Notes: a model not told the origin generated them from the letters alone. DNA of 64,000 bases from Reticulitermes speratus (GCA_021186555.1 JAJKFL010000042.1:21203521-21267520); one strand, 5' to 3'; shown: positions 43,606 through 55,945, numbered from the stretch's first letter. Program-made: numbers and translations.

Positions 43606-46004
43606 TATTTATCTAGCAGAATATTTATCTGCCTGTCCGACTGTCTGTCTATCATCTCTCTCTCTCTATCTATCTCTCTATCTACCTGTCTGCCTGTCTG
43701 TCCATTTATCCATCCATTCATCGAAAAAAATTCAATTCATAAAATCTGAATTGTTGCATTCAACGCAGCATTAATCACCAGTATGGTTCGTACATACGTG
43801 CATTCGAGAACTATCTTCCATATTCAGGCCGGTACGCTCTGATGAATTTTACCTTCTGAGATGCTCCAGAAAAGAAAAACTCTGACTGTTCTACTGGTGA
43901 CGGCCCATATAGACGTGTCGGTGTGAAAAAATACGAAGTTAAATGTTTATGTGTTCACGAATTAAATGACAACAGATTAAATTAAAAACCCGTAGGCGAA
44001 AGCAGAGACGTGCATGAAGATGGGTTAAAGATTATAAAAATTTGACTGGCTTACTTTGCAACATGCTGGGTAAAGACACGCTCACCATATGGCTAACACC
44101 ATGTTCATTACTGCCACAAAAAGAAAAACAGCGCCATATAAATTACAGTGCTTACACTCAACTCTAGCCTTCGTTCCACGCGAATTAGACTCCTCGTGGC
44201 TTAACGCGGCGCTGTAGCCACATGAGCCTTGAATCCAGTTTCGACACATCCCTCGCATAGGATCGTTCTACGCGTCAGAAAAACGTTGCCAATTTGGGGC
44301 CAATAACATATCTGAACTGTAATTAGAGTCCGTTCCCCCGCAGTACAATTACCAATCGTACTCACATGTCATACAAGTGCAAAACGTTAATCTAATTTTC
44401 AAGGAAATCTGTGTATTTGTAACTCAGAACTACACCCAAACCAAAACTTTCGTAGTGAATTTAATGACGGGAATGGGTATGAAATTCTAAAATATTTTGC
44501 GTTTTTCCGTCCATACAACGGCACTGATACAAAACTGAAGATAATTATTACTTATATTTAGTCACTCCAATACCTGGTAAACGTAACGGCCTATACCAAC
44601 ATATTACCAGGGCCTTCAACAAAATCATTTCTTATTCGGCTGCAATGGTACCTTATTAGGCTCGAAAATGTAAGTATCTCCCCTCATTACGAAACTTATA
44701 CTCACGGAGAAAAGGCGCGAGATGTACATAGGTCCAGAAAGAAACAATAAACTGATGGACGCACTGCTTCACAAAGCCCACTCAACGTACGTCGTGGAAT
44801 GTTACATAATGTGTTTGTCAAAATAAGTGAGAAATAACTGCAACTTTACAAAAACAAACTTATTTTATTCTGTGCCAAAATATTTGTGTTATATGCTACT
44901 GACAGTGAGTACTGAGAAAGCATCTAAATTTTACTGATGAAGAAGTTCCAGCACCACAATAAGAAACGCTATTCGACTCAGTCCTCTACAAAGTATCCAT
45001 TCCTAATAACTAGTACCGTCCATTTCAAAGCCTCTTTCTAAGCACACGGCTCCCATGACTTCCAGCACAAATGAGTGTTTTACAGCTTAAAATGGAAACA
45101 ATGCAAGAAAGTTCATTCAATGGAAACAATTCGCTCTCTCGTCAGCAACTGATGCGACATTCAGAGGATGTGCTGAACGCAGCCTGTTACGTCACAGTAA
45201 ATCGTCACACTCCCTGTGTGTTGATGAAAACGTTCCATGTTATTTACCGACGCTATTTCAATTTCAGCGACTACATCGTCGAATAACAAGCAACGATAAA
45301 TGCGTTCGGGGGAATTCGAAGAACCGGTGAGACGTGACCATTTGAGTGTTTTCGCCATTTGCCTTGCGGTAGGGCAACTGAGGAAGACGACGAGACACCT
45401 TAATCAGGACAGTCGATATGCCAGTCAGCACCTCCCTGACCAGAAGATAAAGTCTAAGCCACAGTGTTCGGTCCCGCGGATGTCTTTTTTGTATTACAAT
45501 ACCAGTTATAACATAAAGACTCCTTTTTAATTTTCGCATAATTCGTACAGCGCTTCTAAACTCAGCTAACAGATGCAGTAACTGTACTAACTCTGTTGTT
45601 GTTGGAAAACATGTAACGGAACCCTAGCAACTGGGACATGATAATGACTTAGCAAGTGCAAGATTTCATGCCTCACTGACGCCAGTCTTCTACGATTATA
45701 GTATAAAGTTCATCAACACATAATTGAATCTGATACTTTCAAAATACCCCTTCTACAAGGACTGAAATGATTTAGTGTCAGTGCAATATACTAATTTTGC
45801 GCCATTAAGCGTCTCCATTGGCGTAGTTTCTTGATGTGCTGCAACAAACTGCCTCTTCTCGTTTATCTTAGCTTCAATCACTGCCTCTAAACCTGGGCCA
45901 AGTAAGTTCCGGGGACTCGCTTGCCCAAACGAACGTGTCACGCTGGAGCCTAATATTTAACATTCACATGACTATTTTAGAAAAAAGGTAAAGATATCTC
46001 TGAG
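43606..46004. other. Non-genic; CTGT/TCTA simple repeat at start
   Basis: An impure pyrimidine-rich repeat (TCTC, TATC, CTGT) covers about 43626-43720. The rest shows no element; overlapping frames near 45071-45540 lie on both strands and have no motif. Confidence 0.5.
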
Positions 46005-46262
46005 CAAGCCATGAAGGCACATGGAGGAATGGATGTATATCTCAACTCATTCTGAACCTCAGCACCAGATGGAAGCGAGTGGTCAGCTTCACGCTCTCGC
46101 CGCTGTACCCATGGGAAAAAAGTTCCGGATACCCACTGAATAGGCTTGATGGATCCCAGAGCCGCGTTGGAGAACTTTTACTCGTGCCGGCAACAGAACG
46201 ATTCCTTGGTCGTCCAGCACGTAGCCTGGTTACAATACCGACAGAGCTATTTTGGCTTCTAT
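46005..46262 (-). mobile_element. SINE-C copy 1 of the 46-kb cluster
   Basis: Plus text GCCATGAAGGCACATGGAGG, GAACCTCAGCACCAGATGG, CGCTGTACCCATGGG, ATACCCACTGAATAGGC and a tRNA-like end with GCACGTAGCCTGGTTACAATACCG. The B box is degenerate. Overlapping frames on both strands come from the SINE. Confidence 0.75.
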
Positions 46263-46374
46263 TACCCCTCGAAACAGCCAAATTTGTTTAGCAAGCATAG
46301 ATCGCGTTGAAAAGCGCGTACGTCCTACGTGTTTTCAGTTGAGTCAGCGAAACTTAAATCATTGTATTAGTACA

Positions 46375-46555
46375 GCGTATTGGCGAGTCTTTCGATGGCA
46401 GCACTGCTGTTTCGTATTCGGAAGACCTCTGGTTCAAACCTCGACCAAAGACTGGTTAGCCTCGCAGGGTTTCTTTTTGTGGTTTTCCACAATCCCGCCA
46501 AGCGTATGCCGTACAGTATATCAAAATGGGCAATGAAAGCTCCCCCCCCCCCAAC
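46375..46555 (+). mobile_element. tRNA-like SINE, further family
   Basis: GGCGAGTCTTTCGATGGCAG, then B box CTCTGGTTCAAACCTCG (about 46429-46445), then GCAGGGTTTCTTTTTGTGG and CCACAATCCCGCCAAGCG, ending in C11 (46542-46552). It may be related to the fragment at 5915-6003. No duplication was found. Confidence 0.6.
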
Positions 46556-46619
46556 CATCCTTTACAATGAATTATTCACTGCTCATCTTACTATTTAAAG
46601 CTATAATCCGAGCTGACCA

Positions 46620-46912
46620 TGAAGTAAAAGTAAAGTTTTCCTGCTCACGCCATGAAAGCATATAGGAGGATTAGAGGCATATCTCGACTCCTTCCCAACC
46701 TCGGCATTAGATGGAGGTGAGTGGGTCAACTTCACCCCACCAGCTATACTCCGGGAAAGAATTCCGCTACCCACTGAATAGGAGGTTGGGTGGCCCCCAG
46801 AGCCGGTCCTGGACGTTTTGGAGAAGATAAAAAGCTCTTTTCACTACGGGGATTTGAACACCGGACCATCCAGCCCGTAGCCTAGTCACTAAACTGACTC
46901 CCTACTCCGTCT
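46620..46912 (-). mobile_element. SINE-C copy 2 of the 46-kb cluster
   Basis: Nearly full length. Plus text runs from AAAGTAAAGTTTTCCTGCTC to the tRNA-like head: minus strand AGTCAGTTTAGTGACTAGG (A box) and GGTGTTCAAATCCCC (B box, about 46850-46864). The best copy for defining the family: GGCATTAGATGGAGGTGAG, CCCACTGAATAGGAGG, GGGTGGCCCCCAGAGCCGG. Confidence 0.85.
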
Positions 46913-46934
46913 CCTTCCGAGCTGATAGTAACGT

Positions 46935-47230
46935 TCAGTAAAACGAAGTTTTCCCTGTTCACGCCATGAAGGTATATAAGGGTAGTAGAGGTACAGCTCC
47001 ACTCATTCTTAACCTCGGCACTAGATGGAGGTGAGTGGTTAATTTCACACCCCGGCCAATTCACCACTAGGACAGAACCCAGGTGCCCATTAAATATGAG
47101 GCTGGGTGGGCCCCAGAAGGAATGTGAACATTTTGAAGATAAAAAAAATATTTTGCTCTTATCGGGATTCCAACCCAGACCGTCCAGTCCGTACAGTAGT
47201 TTATATACCAACTACGTTACTCTGGCTCCC
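46935..47230 (-). mobile_element. SINE-C copy 3 of the 46-kb cluster
   Basis: Same order as copy 2: TTTTCCCTGTTCACGCC, AACCTCGGCACTAGATGG, AGGCTGGGTGGGCCCCAG, then a B-box-like CGGGATTCCAACCCAGACC (about 47162-47180). Copies 2 and 3 lie about 20 bp apart in the same orientation. Confidence 0.82.
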
Positions 47231-47755
47231 TTCAGTGAAACAAAATAAAACGCAGCGTATTTTGTTAGGTGGCAGGAACTACCCAAATTACAGAAGAAAC
47301 CCCAGTTTAAGTTTCTGAACTCTGGAAACCAAAGACTGCAGTGTGGTACAAAAAGCGGTGTTACAAATTAAAACTGAAGCAGACTGCATTGAACAGAATT
47401 TTCGTCTGTAATGATAACATTACTCACATTGTTGTAATTATCCTGGTTCATTGGGAGTACTCTTTGTTGCGAATGTCGACGTCCACGTGGCACAACGTGT
47501 TTCGTGTGCTGATATAAAGTTCAGTTCCATTCTCTTGATACCTTACTTTCTTATTCTGTCACACTGTATTATTACTCACTTTCCAGAACTCGGAAAGTTA
47601 TCCACAGTGACACCCTCCAGCCGCTATCCAGGAAGAGAGGGCAATATTTTCCCAATGCTGGACATTTATACAACTGCCACACTATCAATATAAGACCGGA
47701 TCTGCTTGCAGGGTTGTGTTGAGTGTAACGAGTTCCGTACCCACTTCACGCCTAA
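47231..47755. other. Non-genic
   Basis: No element was recognised. Confidence 0.5.
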
Positions 47756-47910
47756 AGATTACTGTCTTCTGCAACGTGATGCCGTGTAGTGTGGTACAAA
47801 TTTAACTTTCTTGTCCTGAAAGAAGTAGCACATTCCTCCGAAACGTCGGTATGTTTCTACCAGACTACACGATGTCACAGATGTCACATCACAGAAGGCA
47901 GTATCTTCGC
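47756..47910 (+). mobile_element. Penelope-like snapback fragment
   Basis: The left arm TGTCTTCTGCAACGTGATGC, CGTGTAGTGTGGTACAAA is the diverged inverse of GTTTCTACCAGACTACACGA ... CAGAAGGCAGTATC (47853-47903). Between them CCUGAAAGAAG, CCUCCGAAACGUCGG gives the core order of the 37.8-kb family. Confidence 0.55.
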
Positions 47911-48079
47911 ATCCATCACCGTGACAACCTCAAATCCCATATCAGCCTATGCCTGATCTTTCAAAATATTGGCTTCTTCCTACAATGTTACTGGACATGT
48001 CCACCAGTCGTATTTATACATAGGTCCTACTGTAACTTACACATATCCTCATAACCGTATTAGTATTGTCACAGGCAAC

Positions 48080-48130
48080 ACATACATACATACATACATA
48101 CATACATACATACATACATACATACATACA
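48080..48130. repeat. (CATA)n array
   Basis: About 12-13 uninterrupted CATA units. Frames with poly(TyrIleHisThr) or (MetTyrValCys) are its translation. Confidence 0.95.
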
Positions 48131-48189
48131 ACTTCCACAGTTCTTTCGACATATCCCGGTACCAAACAGGATGAAAAGAAACTGGCGCA

Positions 48190-48600
48190 CAAGCTTCCGG
48201 CAGTGTGACACACTGTAGAATATAAATGTCCCGAGACATTTAGTTTCGAGAGACAAGTCACCGTCAAATGACTCAAGGTAATCAAATGATCGCACCATGC
48301 ACGCCTAGTAGTTGCACGTACAATAGGTATAAAGGATGATCGTCTGGAACACACAGATATACGTTCCGCGAGAAGAGCTGTGGTTCTAGTTGATCGTCTA
48401 ACAGTATGTGGAAAACCCTCGGTTGAGATAGTTCCAATTCTGGTGCGATACCGAGTGAGCTTCTGCGCGGCTCTCATTCCACAGCTGCAATTATGACATT
48501 TTCATTGGCCGGTGTCCGTAGAGTCCGTGGGTGACATGCACGGACCCTACCGACAGCTCCTCTCTCACACAGACGCTGATGTAATTGTCGAAACACATTA
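48190..48600 (-). pseudogene. DUF4817-type transposase N-terminus, deleted element
   Basis: The minus strand encodes VFRQLHQRLCERGAVG, PRTLRTPANENVIIAAVE, SLGIAPELELSQPRVFHILL, DDQLEPQLFSRNV and DDHPLYL. This is the helix-turn-helix N-terminal region of DDE transposases annotated as DUF4817-containing in insects. The low-coordinate end (GAGACATTTAGTTTCGAGAG, CACCGTCAAATG) matches the left end of 49739-50357, so the element lost its catalytic core and joins N-terminus directly to its 3' end. Confidence 0.7.
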
Positions 48601-48604
48601 CCGT

Positions 48605-48845
48605 CAGGTAAAGGTATAAAGGTAAAGTTCACCCTAGAACAGACCATAAAGGCCCAGAGGGGGAGCAGAGTTATAGCTCTACTCTTTCTTTAACCTCGGC
48701 ACTAGATGGGGGTGGGTGGTCAACGCCACGCTCCGGCCGCTTTACTCCTGGGAATGACCCGGTACCCACTGTACAGGAGGCTGGGTAGGCCCCACGGTCG
48801 GTCTGGTGCTGCAAATGTCGCCCCCACCGAGATTTGATACCCGTA
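48605..48845 (-). mobile_element. SINE-C copy
   Basis: Plus text: AGGTAAAGTTCACCC, AGCAGAGTTATAGCTCTAC, TTAACCTCGGCACTAGATGG, CCGGCCGCTTTACTCC, GGTACCCACTGTACAGGAGG, CTGGGTAGGCCCCACGG, then a B-box-like CGAGATTTGATACCCG (about 48828-48843). It sits beside the deleted transposon. Confidence 0.8.
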
Positions 48846-49738
48846 CCCACGGACCCTTTCTGTCAGGATGACGTCGAAAAGTATAATGTAGTCCGAACTG
48901 CCATGCATGTTGCAGCGTTCGTCGTGCGTGTTCTCCATGATACTTCCATCACAACTGTGCACTGGATGTCCCGAGTCACAGCTGCCAACTTGTTAGTTTT
49001 ACAAAAATATAACCTTAACAAAAGTGGTATGTTTATCGAAGATCTATTACCATACCGGTACATCATTTTAGCACGCCATAAAATGAGCGGAAATAGCGTC
49101 GCTTCCTCCTCATAAATTCGCCCGTCGGCCACTTTATTACCGAATGTAGGAAATTAAAAACTACGGCGTTGAGGTGCACAGTAGCATATAACATTCTAAG
49201 TTTCGTGGAAATCGGCTGTTTCAAAACCTGCAATGGGCATAGGCTTACACTCAGGAAGCATAGTCATCTCATATGCCTATTTCCTTTACTCTGCTTTCCT
49301 CCTCTTTAGGAAGGAAAGTAAGCTAACAATACATTCATGTTCCACGCAAAATTTGTTTCCTTCTTCAGAATTCTATCTAGTTTAACATCGGCCAATCCGC
49401 CTATATGTTTATATATATACAGGACTATTTATATACACGCGCGCGTTTCCTGAGTTACCACTTTATTCCTACTGCAGACCTAACAGAAAACACCCAATGA
49501 TAGTACGAAATTTACTTCACACCTGTTGCCAATACGTACTACAGTCACGGCTGCGAAAGCTGTCTGCTAGAGATTATGGATACGATTCTAATTATCGTTC
49601 CCGCTTTTTTTAATTACAAAAGTATAGCTACTACAGTTTCTTAGTTTGAGTCTTAGGTCTTTTTTTCTTTACACTTTTAGTTACTATACAAAGTAGCAAG
49701 CTCTCCAAACTGTGATTCCTTGTTTCAAAGCAGCCCAC
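48846..49738. other. Non-genic
   Basis: No recognised element. The 48834-49115 and 48863-49132 frames overlap on opposite strands without motifs. Confidence 0.5.
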
Positions 49739-50357
49739 AATGTTATACAACATACGTCCTGAGATTTAGTTTTCGAGATAAAAGCCACCGTCAAATGGGG
49801 TAACACACCTCTCAGTAATGACATTTGCCGTGAAGATACAGCGCATTGGTAGGTGTACTCAACTAAACACGCACGCCAAATACTGCGTCATGCTCGTAAC
49901 TCTCTTCGCCTGTAGTAGTCGAGCTGGTAGTGATGCACGGGAATTCGCAATGCATTATTCTGGTCGAGGTCATTAAGACAGTAATGTGTTTAAACGATTG
50001 CATCAGTGTCTCTTTGAGACAGGAAGTGTAGCACCTAAGGCGCTTCTGAATGCAAATGCTCACGGACTGTACGGACACCAACCAATGCAAATGCCACAAT
50101 TGCAGCCGCGGCAAGACACGCGATATCGCACGAGAATTTGGAATATCCCAATCGTGTTTTTCGAGGTACTTCTTGAAGATCAATTGTACCCACTGATTTG
50201 TCGCGGAACGCATATCTGTTCCCACACGATCGTCCTCTACCCCTACATCTACGTGTAAGTATGAGGCTCAGTGGTTTTAAAATCTGATACCTTGTGCCAT
50301 TGCACGGTGACTGTATTTCGAAAACTGAAGGCCACAAGTCGTATGTTGTACAACATT
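49739..50357 (+). pseudogene. Deleted transposon, DUF4817-type N-terminus
   Basis: 18-bp inverted ends AATGTTATACAACATACG (49739-49756) and its complement with one change (50340-50357). The interior encodes VFKRLHQCLFETGSVAPK, then in the other frame TRDIAREFGISQSC and finally VLLEDQLYPL, the transposase N-terminal helix-turn-helix region (compare 48190-48600). The catalytic region is absent, so this is an internally deleted derivative of about 619 bp. Confidence 0.72.
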
Positions 50358-51362
50358 TTCAACCTACCTTTTAAGACAATATTGTCCTCAAATTTCTTTT
50401 CACTTTATGCACTGTGACATTGCTAAGAAAGCAGTCGTATTCTATGCGATGCAGGGCTACATCTGCTTGCACAGGTATAATCTCATGACAATGAACAATA
50501 TGAGAAGAGAGATTAACGTCAGCACTAAGCAATAGGAGTAAACGTGATCTACAATAGATGGAATTACACCACGATTAGAATGTGGCCATGAACTGCAAAA
50601 ACAAATCTGATTAAAGGCATTACGGTGCTCCCAGATGTTATTTACTCAAATCGAACAGGCTTCCCTAATGGATTACAGGATGTTTCCCAGTACTTAGCAC
50701 ACAGCATACAATAAAACGTTCACCTTACGGCAAGCCTAAACCGTGTGGACTCACGGGGAAACTGTCATCCACTTCAAAAGCAGCGATGAGAAAACGAGGT
50801 AGAAGGACGAAATGTAACTGGTGCATAAAAAATCAAGTGCTGTAATATTATCAAACAAACTTAATTACCAGTTTTTATTTGCACTTCATGGGGTTGATAT
50901 TCAAGAGTCTTCCTACTTCACAGTCATGTTTTAAAGGTTTCCCGTGTTACTGTCCTGTAAAAGTCTATTCTTCCATTTACCGAATAAATATTTTTGCTCC
51001 TTCTGTATGTCTCCCTCTTTAATTCTGTCTAGTCTGGTAGTACACCACTGATCGTTATTAAAAGTTCAAGTCCCATTCCTTAACTTTGATAACACTTCAG
51101 TTCTCCTCAGACTAAGTTCCAGTCCCACATACAAGTATGGACAGTATCACGACTTTATGCAATTGTAACTCTTTCTTTTCATTGTTTGTGTTCATATTTT
51201 TCCCCCCACACAGTCTTTGATTCTTTGACACATTACCCCGCTTCGTAAAAAATACCACAACTAAGTAGTTAGGAGACGTGTTCTGTCATTTAACTTAAAA
51301 CACATTTTCAGCTGGTCGTGCATTTCCCTTTAAAATCCACCTGTTAACGTTGAGACTAATTT
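50358..51362. other. Non-genic
   Basis: No element was recognised before the LINE 3' end. Confidence 0.5.
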
Positions 51363-53225
51363 ACAAACAAACAAACAAACTAACTAACTCCATGGAGCAG
51401 AGTCCTTCTTGAGAAGCTAGCAGGTCGTCAGCTAGTCAAGAAATTCCCCGCGTTTTATGGAACCCGAAGGTTCATTACCGCATTCACAAGAGTCCGCCAC
51501 CTGTCCCTATCCTGAGATATATCAATCCAGTCCATGCCCCCATCCCACTTCTTGAAGATCCATTCTAATATTATCCTCCCATCTACGCCTGGGTCTTCCA
51601 AGTGGTCTCCTTCGCTCAGGCCTCCCCACCAAAATCTTGTATGCACCTCTCCCTTCACCCATACGTGCTACATGCCCCGCCCACCTTATTCTTCTTGATT
51701 TGATCACCCGAATAATATTTGGTGATGAGTACAGATCATTAAGTTCCTCGTTATGTATTCTTCTCCACTCCCCTGCTATCTCGTCCCTCTCAGGCCCAAA
51801 TATCCTCTTCAGCAACTTATTCTCGAGTACCCTCAGCCTATGTTCCTCCCTCAGTGTGACAGACCAAGTTTCACACCCATACAAGCAACAGGCAAAATTA
51901 TTGTTCTGTATATCTTAATTTTTGTATTTTTGGATAGCAAACTGGAAGACAGAAGATCCTGCACCGAATGATAACAAGCATTCCCTGACTTCAATCTTCT
52001 CTTCAAATTTTCCTGAGTGGAATTTCGATTCGTTAGACTTGTTCCCAAATATTTGAACTGTTCCACTCTTTCAACCCATTTATTATCTATCTTTACCTTG
52101 TGATTTTGTCCTGCATTCTGATTGCGAGAAATGACCATATACTTAGTTTTCTCAGCATTTACTTCAAGACCAATCTCCTTACTAGCGTCTACTAAAGTTT
52201 CTGTGGTTTTCTTTATAGCATGTACGCTTCCGCCCAATATATTAACATCATCAGCATAAACTAGAAGCTGATGTGTACCATTTAATTTTAAGCCCTCCTG
52301 GTTTGCCTGAACCCTCCTAATGGCATATTCCAAAGCAAAGTTGAAAAGCAATGTCGATAAAGCATCTCCTTGTTTCAAACCATTCTTAATAGGACATGTG
52401 TCAGACAAATGTTTGCCTACCCGGACTCTGCTATAGGTTTCATTTAGACACATTCTCACTAGCCTTACTAGTTTCATAGGGATACCAAATTCAATGAGAA
52501 TATTATACAAGGCCTCCCTCCTAACTGTATCATAGGCTTTCTTGAAGTTTATAAATAGCTGATGCACTGCCTCATTGTATTCCCATTTTTTTTCAAGTAT
52601 TTGATGAATGCAGAATATATGATCAGTAGTCGACCTGTTAAGTCTAAATTCAAACTGATGCTCCCCAATAATTTCCTCTGCATATGGAGTTAACCTTGAC
52701 GGAAGGATGTTTGATAGAATTTTGTATGTGGTTGACAAAAGTGATGTGCCTCGATAATTACTGCAGACTGTTTTATCACCCTTCTTATAAATAGGTACAA
52801 TTATTGACTCCTTCCACTGCTCAGGCAATTCCTCTTTATTCCAAATAGAATTAATAAGTTTATGGATCTCAGAACAAATTGTCCTACCTCCTGCTTTAAT
52901 CAGTTCTGCTGGAATTTGATCAATACCTGGTGATTTGTGCCTTTTTAACGTTTCAATAGCCATCTCAACCTCAGAGTCACTGGGCTCAGGCACCAGTGGC
53001 TCTGCTGTATGTATTTCAGTCTGCCTAACATCATTAACCCCATGTACATTCAACAGCTGAAAGAAATGATTCCTCCACCTTGCCAAAATACTGTGGGAGT
53101 CTGCTACCAGATCACCCTTCTCATCCTTTACTACATTAGTTCTAAGCTGGTAACTCTTCTTAAAGTCATTGATGCCCCTATACAAGTCTCTGATGATTTT
53201 GTAACAAAGTATAATTCAACATTAG
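51363..53225 (-). pseudogene. RTE-type LINE reverse transcriptase, 5'-truncated
   Basis: A minus-strand frame of 444 residues ends near 51851 after starting at about 53185. It carries the non-LTR reverse transcriptase blocks: [41 protein letters not shown] (motif A aspartate), [20 protein letters not shown] (motif B) and [12 protein letters not shown] (catalytic YADD). A frameshift near 51880 moves the reading to [20 protein letters not shown], then [14 protein letters not shown] and [19 protein letters not shown], and a second near 51530 to [11 protein letters not shown]. The upstream endonuclease domain is absent; the frame is stopped above [15 protein letters not shown]. The 3' part contains CTCCATGGAGCAGAG (plus text) and a tail of ACTA/ACAA repeats at 51364-51389. 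Structure indicates a 5'-truncated insertion now inactive by two frameshifts. Confidence 0.93.
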
Positions 53226-54840
53226 TTTCCTAGAATGCCAAATTCAACCTAGCCGAAACTTTTCCCATTTCTGGTCAAGATTAAAGCAGTGATGGCCTCT
53301 CATGCGTTAACTCTGAATACGAATACGACAATTGGAATGAAGGTGTGGGAAACATAACCTAGAACCTCAAGAATCCTGAATACGGTCCTATACTATTTCC
53401 GCCAATGATAGTTTTGTGCCGAATAAGGGTAATGTGTCATACTTAACGTTTAGTTCCACATCATCGCTGTTGTCAAATATTTATCGTCTTCTGCAGGCCT
53501 ACACACGTTTTTGATCCGCACTGTGTTTTCTGCGGAAGGAATATTGCTATCACAATAGGGGAACCAGCTAGAAGTATGTGCGATAGGCTAAATATGCCCG
53601 TGTAAGCGTATTACTGTGCGTGTTGCTACTGTACATTCTGTTAATTGTTCACTAAGTAAGCACTGCCGTTACAACAAGGGGTTCAACCACAATAGAAGAA
53701 AACAAAAGACAAAGACTCAAACTTTCATGCCAGAAAGGAATCCAAAGCGTGCTAATGGTATAAGAAAGGGCATACTGGGATCACAACCAATACAACCGTA
53801 CACGAACACACAGTGGGAACAAAACAGACTTATCACAAACAAATCGCAATTAAAATAAATCTACTCTAACTGAAGGGGAAACAATTATAAAACATCAATG
53901 GCTACATACTTCTACTAAAACTGTGGATAATAGCAAAGGCAATGTCAATCTACAAATCCCATCGTTATTTTAAATCCAAATAGCAAACGTCCGTAGTTTC
54001 GGTCTGAACATAAAATGTGGCTGTTAATTAAAAATGCTGCTCAATGTTACTACACAAAACACCGTAACACAGCGAATCGCACGGGAAGGCAAACTTATTG
54101 CGTGAATTTAATCGACAGTGATGTTCGTACTCATTCGATTATGAACTAAAACAGAATCGTATAATTATTACGTCCCTCACAAAAAAAACAAAATAAAAAG
54201 TGGACACGGAGCACATCGACAGCAAATTAAAACAAGTTCATTCACCTGCACTGTTTGTATCAAGTTGGCGAACGAACGGCACCAGATATTTTAACATGTT
54301 CCTGCCAACAGGGATAAAAATTAAAGGTTCTTTTTTGTACACCTCGTCGATATACATATGGGATATATATATATAACTATATATATCCATGTTATTCTGC
54401 GTTGGCGAAATTACTTCAATACGCACAGCCTATCATGACGCACTGCACGCCGGTTGCATGTAGACATTCCCCCAAACTGTGTACAAAACACACACGCTCA
54501 AAACAATGCATATTTAGCTCACTGCAATTGAGCAGCCGTAAACAATTTGCTCAAAAATAATCACGTACTATTCTAAAATCAACCGACATTCGTGTACATT
54601 GAAACAGACATCATGCCTGTCCATGTAGAGTTTCCTCCGGTCGCTATGCAGCAATTGGTGTCGTCCGCCCAAAGGCGTTCAGTTCTGCGTTAACGCGGTA
54701 CCTACGGGTCCAAAGCACTGTAGAGCGAGTGGTGTCGAGGGTCGCTATGCAGAAAGCAGCTACGAGCGAGTTTGTAGATTCTAAGAGAGGGTTCCGCGGT
54801 CAACCGGACAGTCCGTAAGACACTTGACCTGCGAGGGTAA
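53226..54840. other. Non-genic; short TA patch
   Basis: TA-rich patch at 54363-54390. The 80-residue frame at 53616-53858 has a basic composition but no domain I recognise. GTCGCTATGCAG occurs twice, at about 54641 and 54741. Confidence 0.5.
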
Positions 54841-54844
54841 CCAA

Positions 54845-55095
54845 AAAGGCAAAGGTAAAGCTGTCCCTATGTACACCATCAGGCATCCGTAGGAGTGGAC
54901 GAATACCTCCACTCATTCTTGAATTCGGCACTGGATGAACATGAACTGTTCACGTCCATCCAGTGCACATGCCCCTTCCACTCCCGGTACCAAGCTGAAG
55001 GGAGGCTCGGCGGGCCTCAGGGCAGGGCTGGACGCTTCGAAGGAGAGAATAAACTCTTGCTCCTACCGGGAATCAAAATACGAGGAACGATGAGT
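54845..55095 (-). mobile_element. SINE-C copy, diverged
   Basis: Plus text AGGTAAAGCTGTCCCTATG, CCTCCACTCATTCTTGAATTC, GGCACTGGATGAACATG, GGGAGGCTCGGCGGGCCTCA, then CTACCGGGAATCAAAATACG (degenerate B box). Confidence 0.68.
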
Positions 55096-55179
55096 TTATA
55101 ACGTATAAAACATTTTGGGTTCTCTATTTTCAACCCTAAAAAGAACAGGCCAGATTTAACTGAGCTGTTATCCCACCAC

Positions 55180-55945
55180 TTTCAGGAAATGCCTGCTGTC
55201 ACTCGGTCCAGAATCTGTCTTTTATCTTCTGCTATCTGAGAATATAAAGTTTAAAATCTACAGACTATAATTTTGCCTGTTGTTCTGGATGGGTGTGAGA
55301 CTTGGTATCTGATATTAAGGAAAGAACATGCACTGTAGATTGAGAACCGCTTGTCTTTTGGACTTTGTCCATCGGCTTTAATGTGAATTTTAAATTTTAT
55401 ATTTTATATTCACATTAAAGACGATGGACAAAGTCCAAAAGACAAGTGGTTCTCAATGTTATATACCATCGTCAGAACCTTTTAGAATTCATGCACTGTA
55501 GATGTTCCACAACAGGGTGCTGAGGAAGATATTTGGGCCTGTGAGAAAGGAAGTACGAGGAACAGGAGACTGGAGAAAATGGCATAATGACGAGCTTCAT
55601 GGTCTGTTCTTCTCATCAAACAGTATTCGGGTGATCAAGTCAAGGGGGATGAGATGGGAATGGCACCTGCCACATACGGGGAAGAAGAGAAATGCATATA
55701 GTTTTGGTGGTAATACCCGAAGGACAGAGAACACTTGGAGGACCTAGGATCAGAGCAGAGCATACTATTAAATGGAACTTAAAGACTAGGATGGGAGAGC
55801 GTGGACTGGATTAATGTGGCTGAGGATAAGGAAAAGTGGCGGGCTCTTGTGGAAAAGGTAATGAACCTACGGGTTCCATAAAATCTGGAGAATTTCTTGA
55901 CTAGATCAGGAGCTACCAGCTTCTTAAGCAGGGCACTGCTCAGTG
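55180..55945 (+). pseudogene. RTE LINE 3' fragment with nested snapback
   Basis: Plus-strand peptides run NACCHSVQNLSF-like, FKIYR, then CETWYL (55283-55310), RKEHAL, and after the insertion FHNRVLRKIFGPVRKE, DWRKWHNDELHGLFFSSNSI, RVIKSRGMRWEWHLPHTG and WRALVEKVMNLRVP-like, ending at TTGACTAG and GCTTCTTAAGCAGG. It is the same family as 51363-53225, opposite orientation, with several frame changes. The only plus-oriented RTE of this family recognised. Confidence 0.85.
55327..55503. mobile_element. Snapback inserted in RTE, 14-bp duplication
   Basis: Arms 55342-55388 and 55408-55455 are inverted copies (GAGAACCGCTTGTCTTTTGG ... and its complement) around a 19-nt A/T spacer. A one-sided tail of 34 bp (55456-55489) precedes the second copy of the duplication CATGCACTGTAGAT (55327-55340 and 55490-55503). 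Excising the insert restores the LINE reading frame text, which confirms it is a genuine insertion. Minus-strand CUGACGA in the tail is hammerhead-like but the rest of the core is not intact. Confidence 0.85.

Noticed and set aside
53616-53858. 80-residue basic frame as a small gene
   Set aside because: No domain, no homologous copy in the window and no supporting signals; chance frame cannot be excluded.
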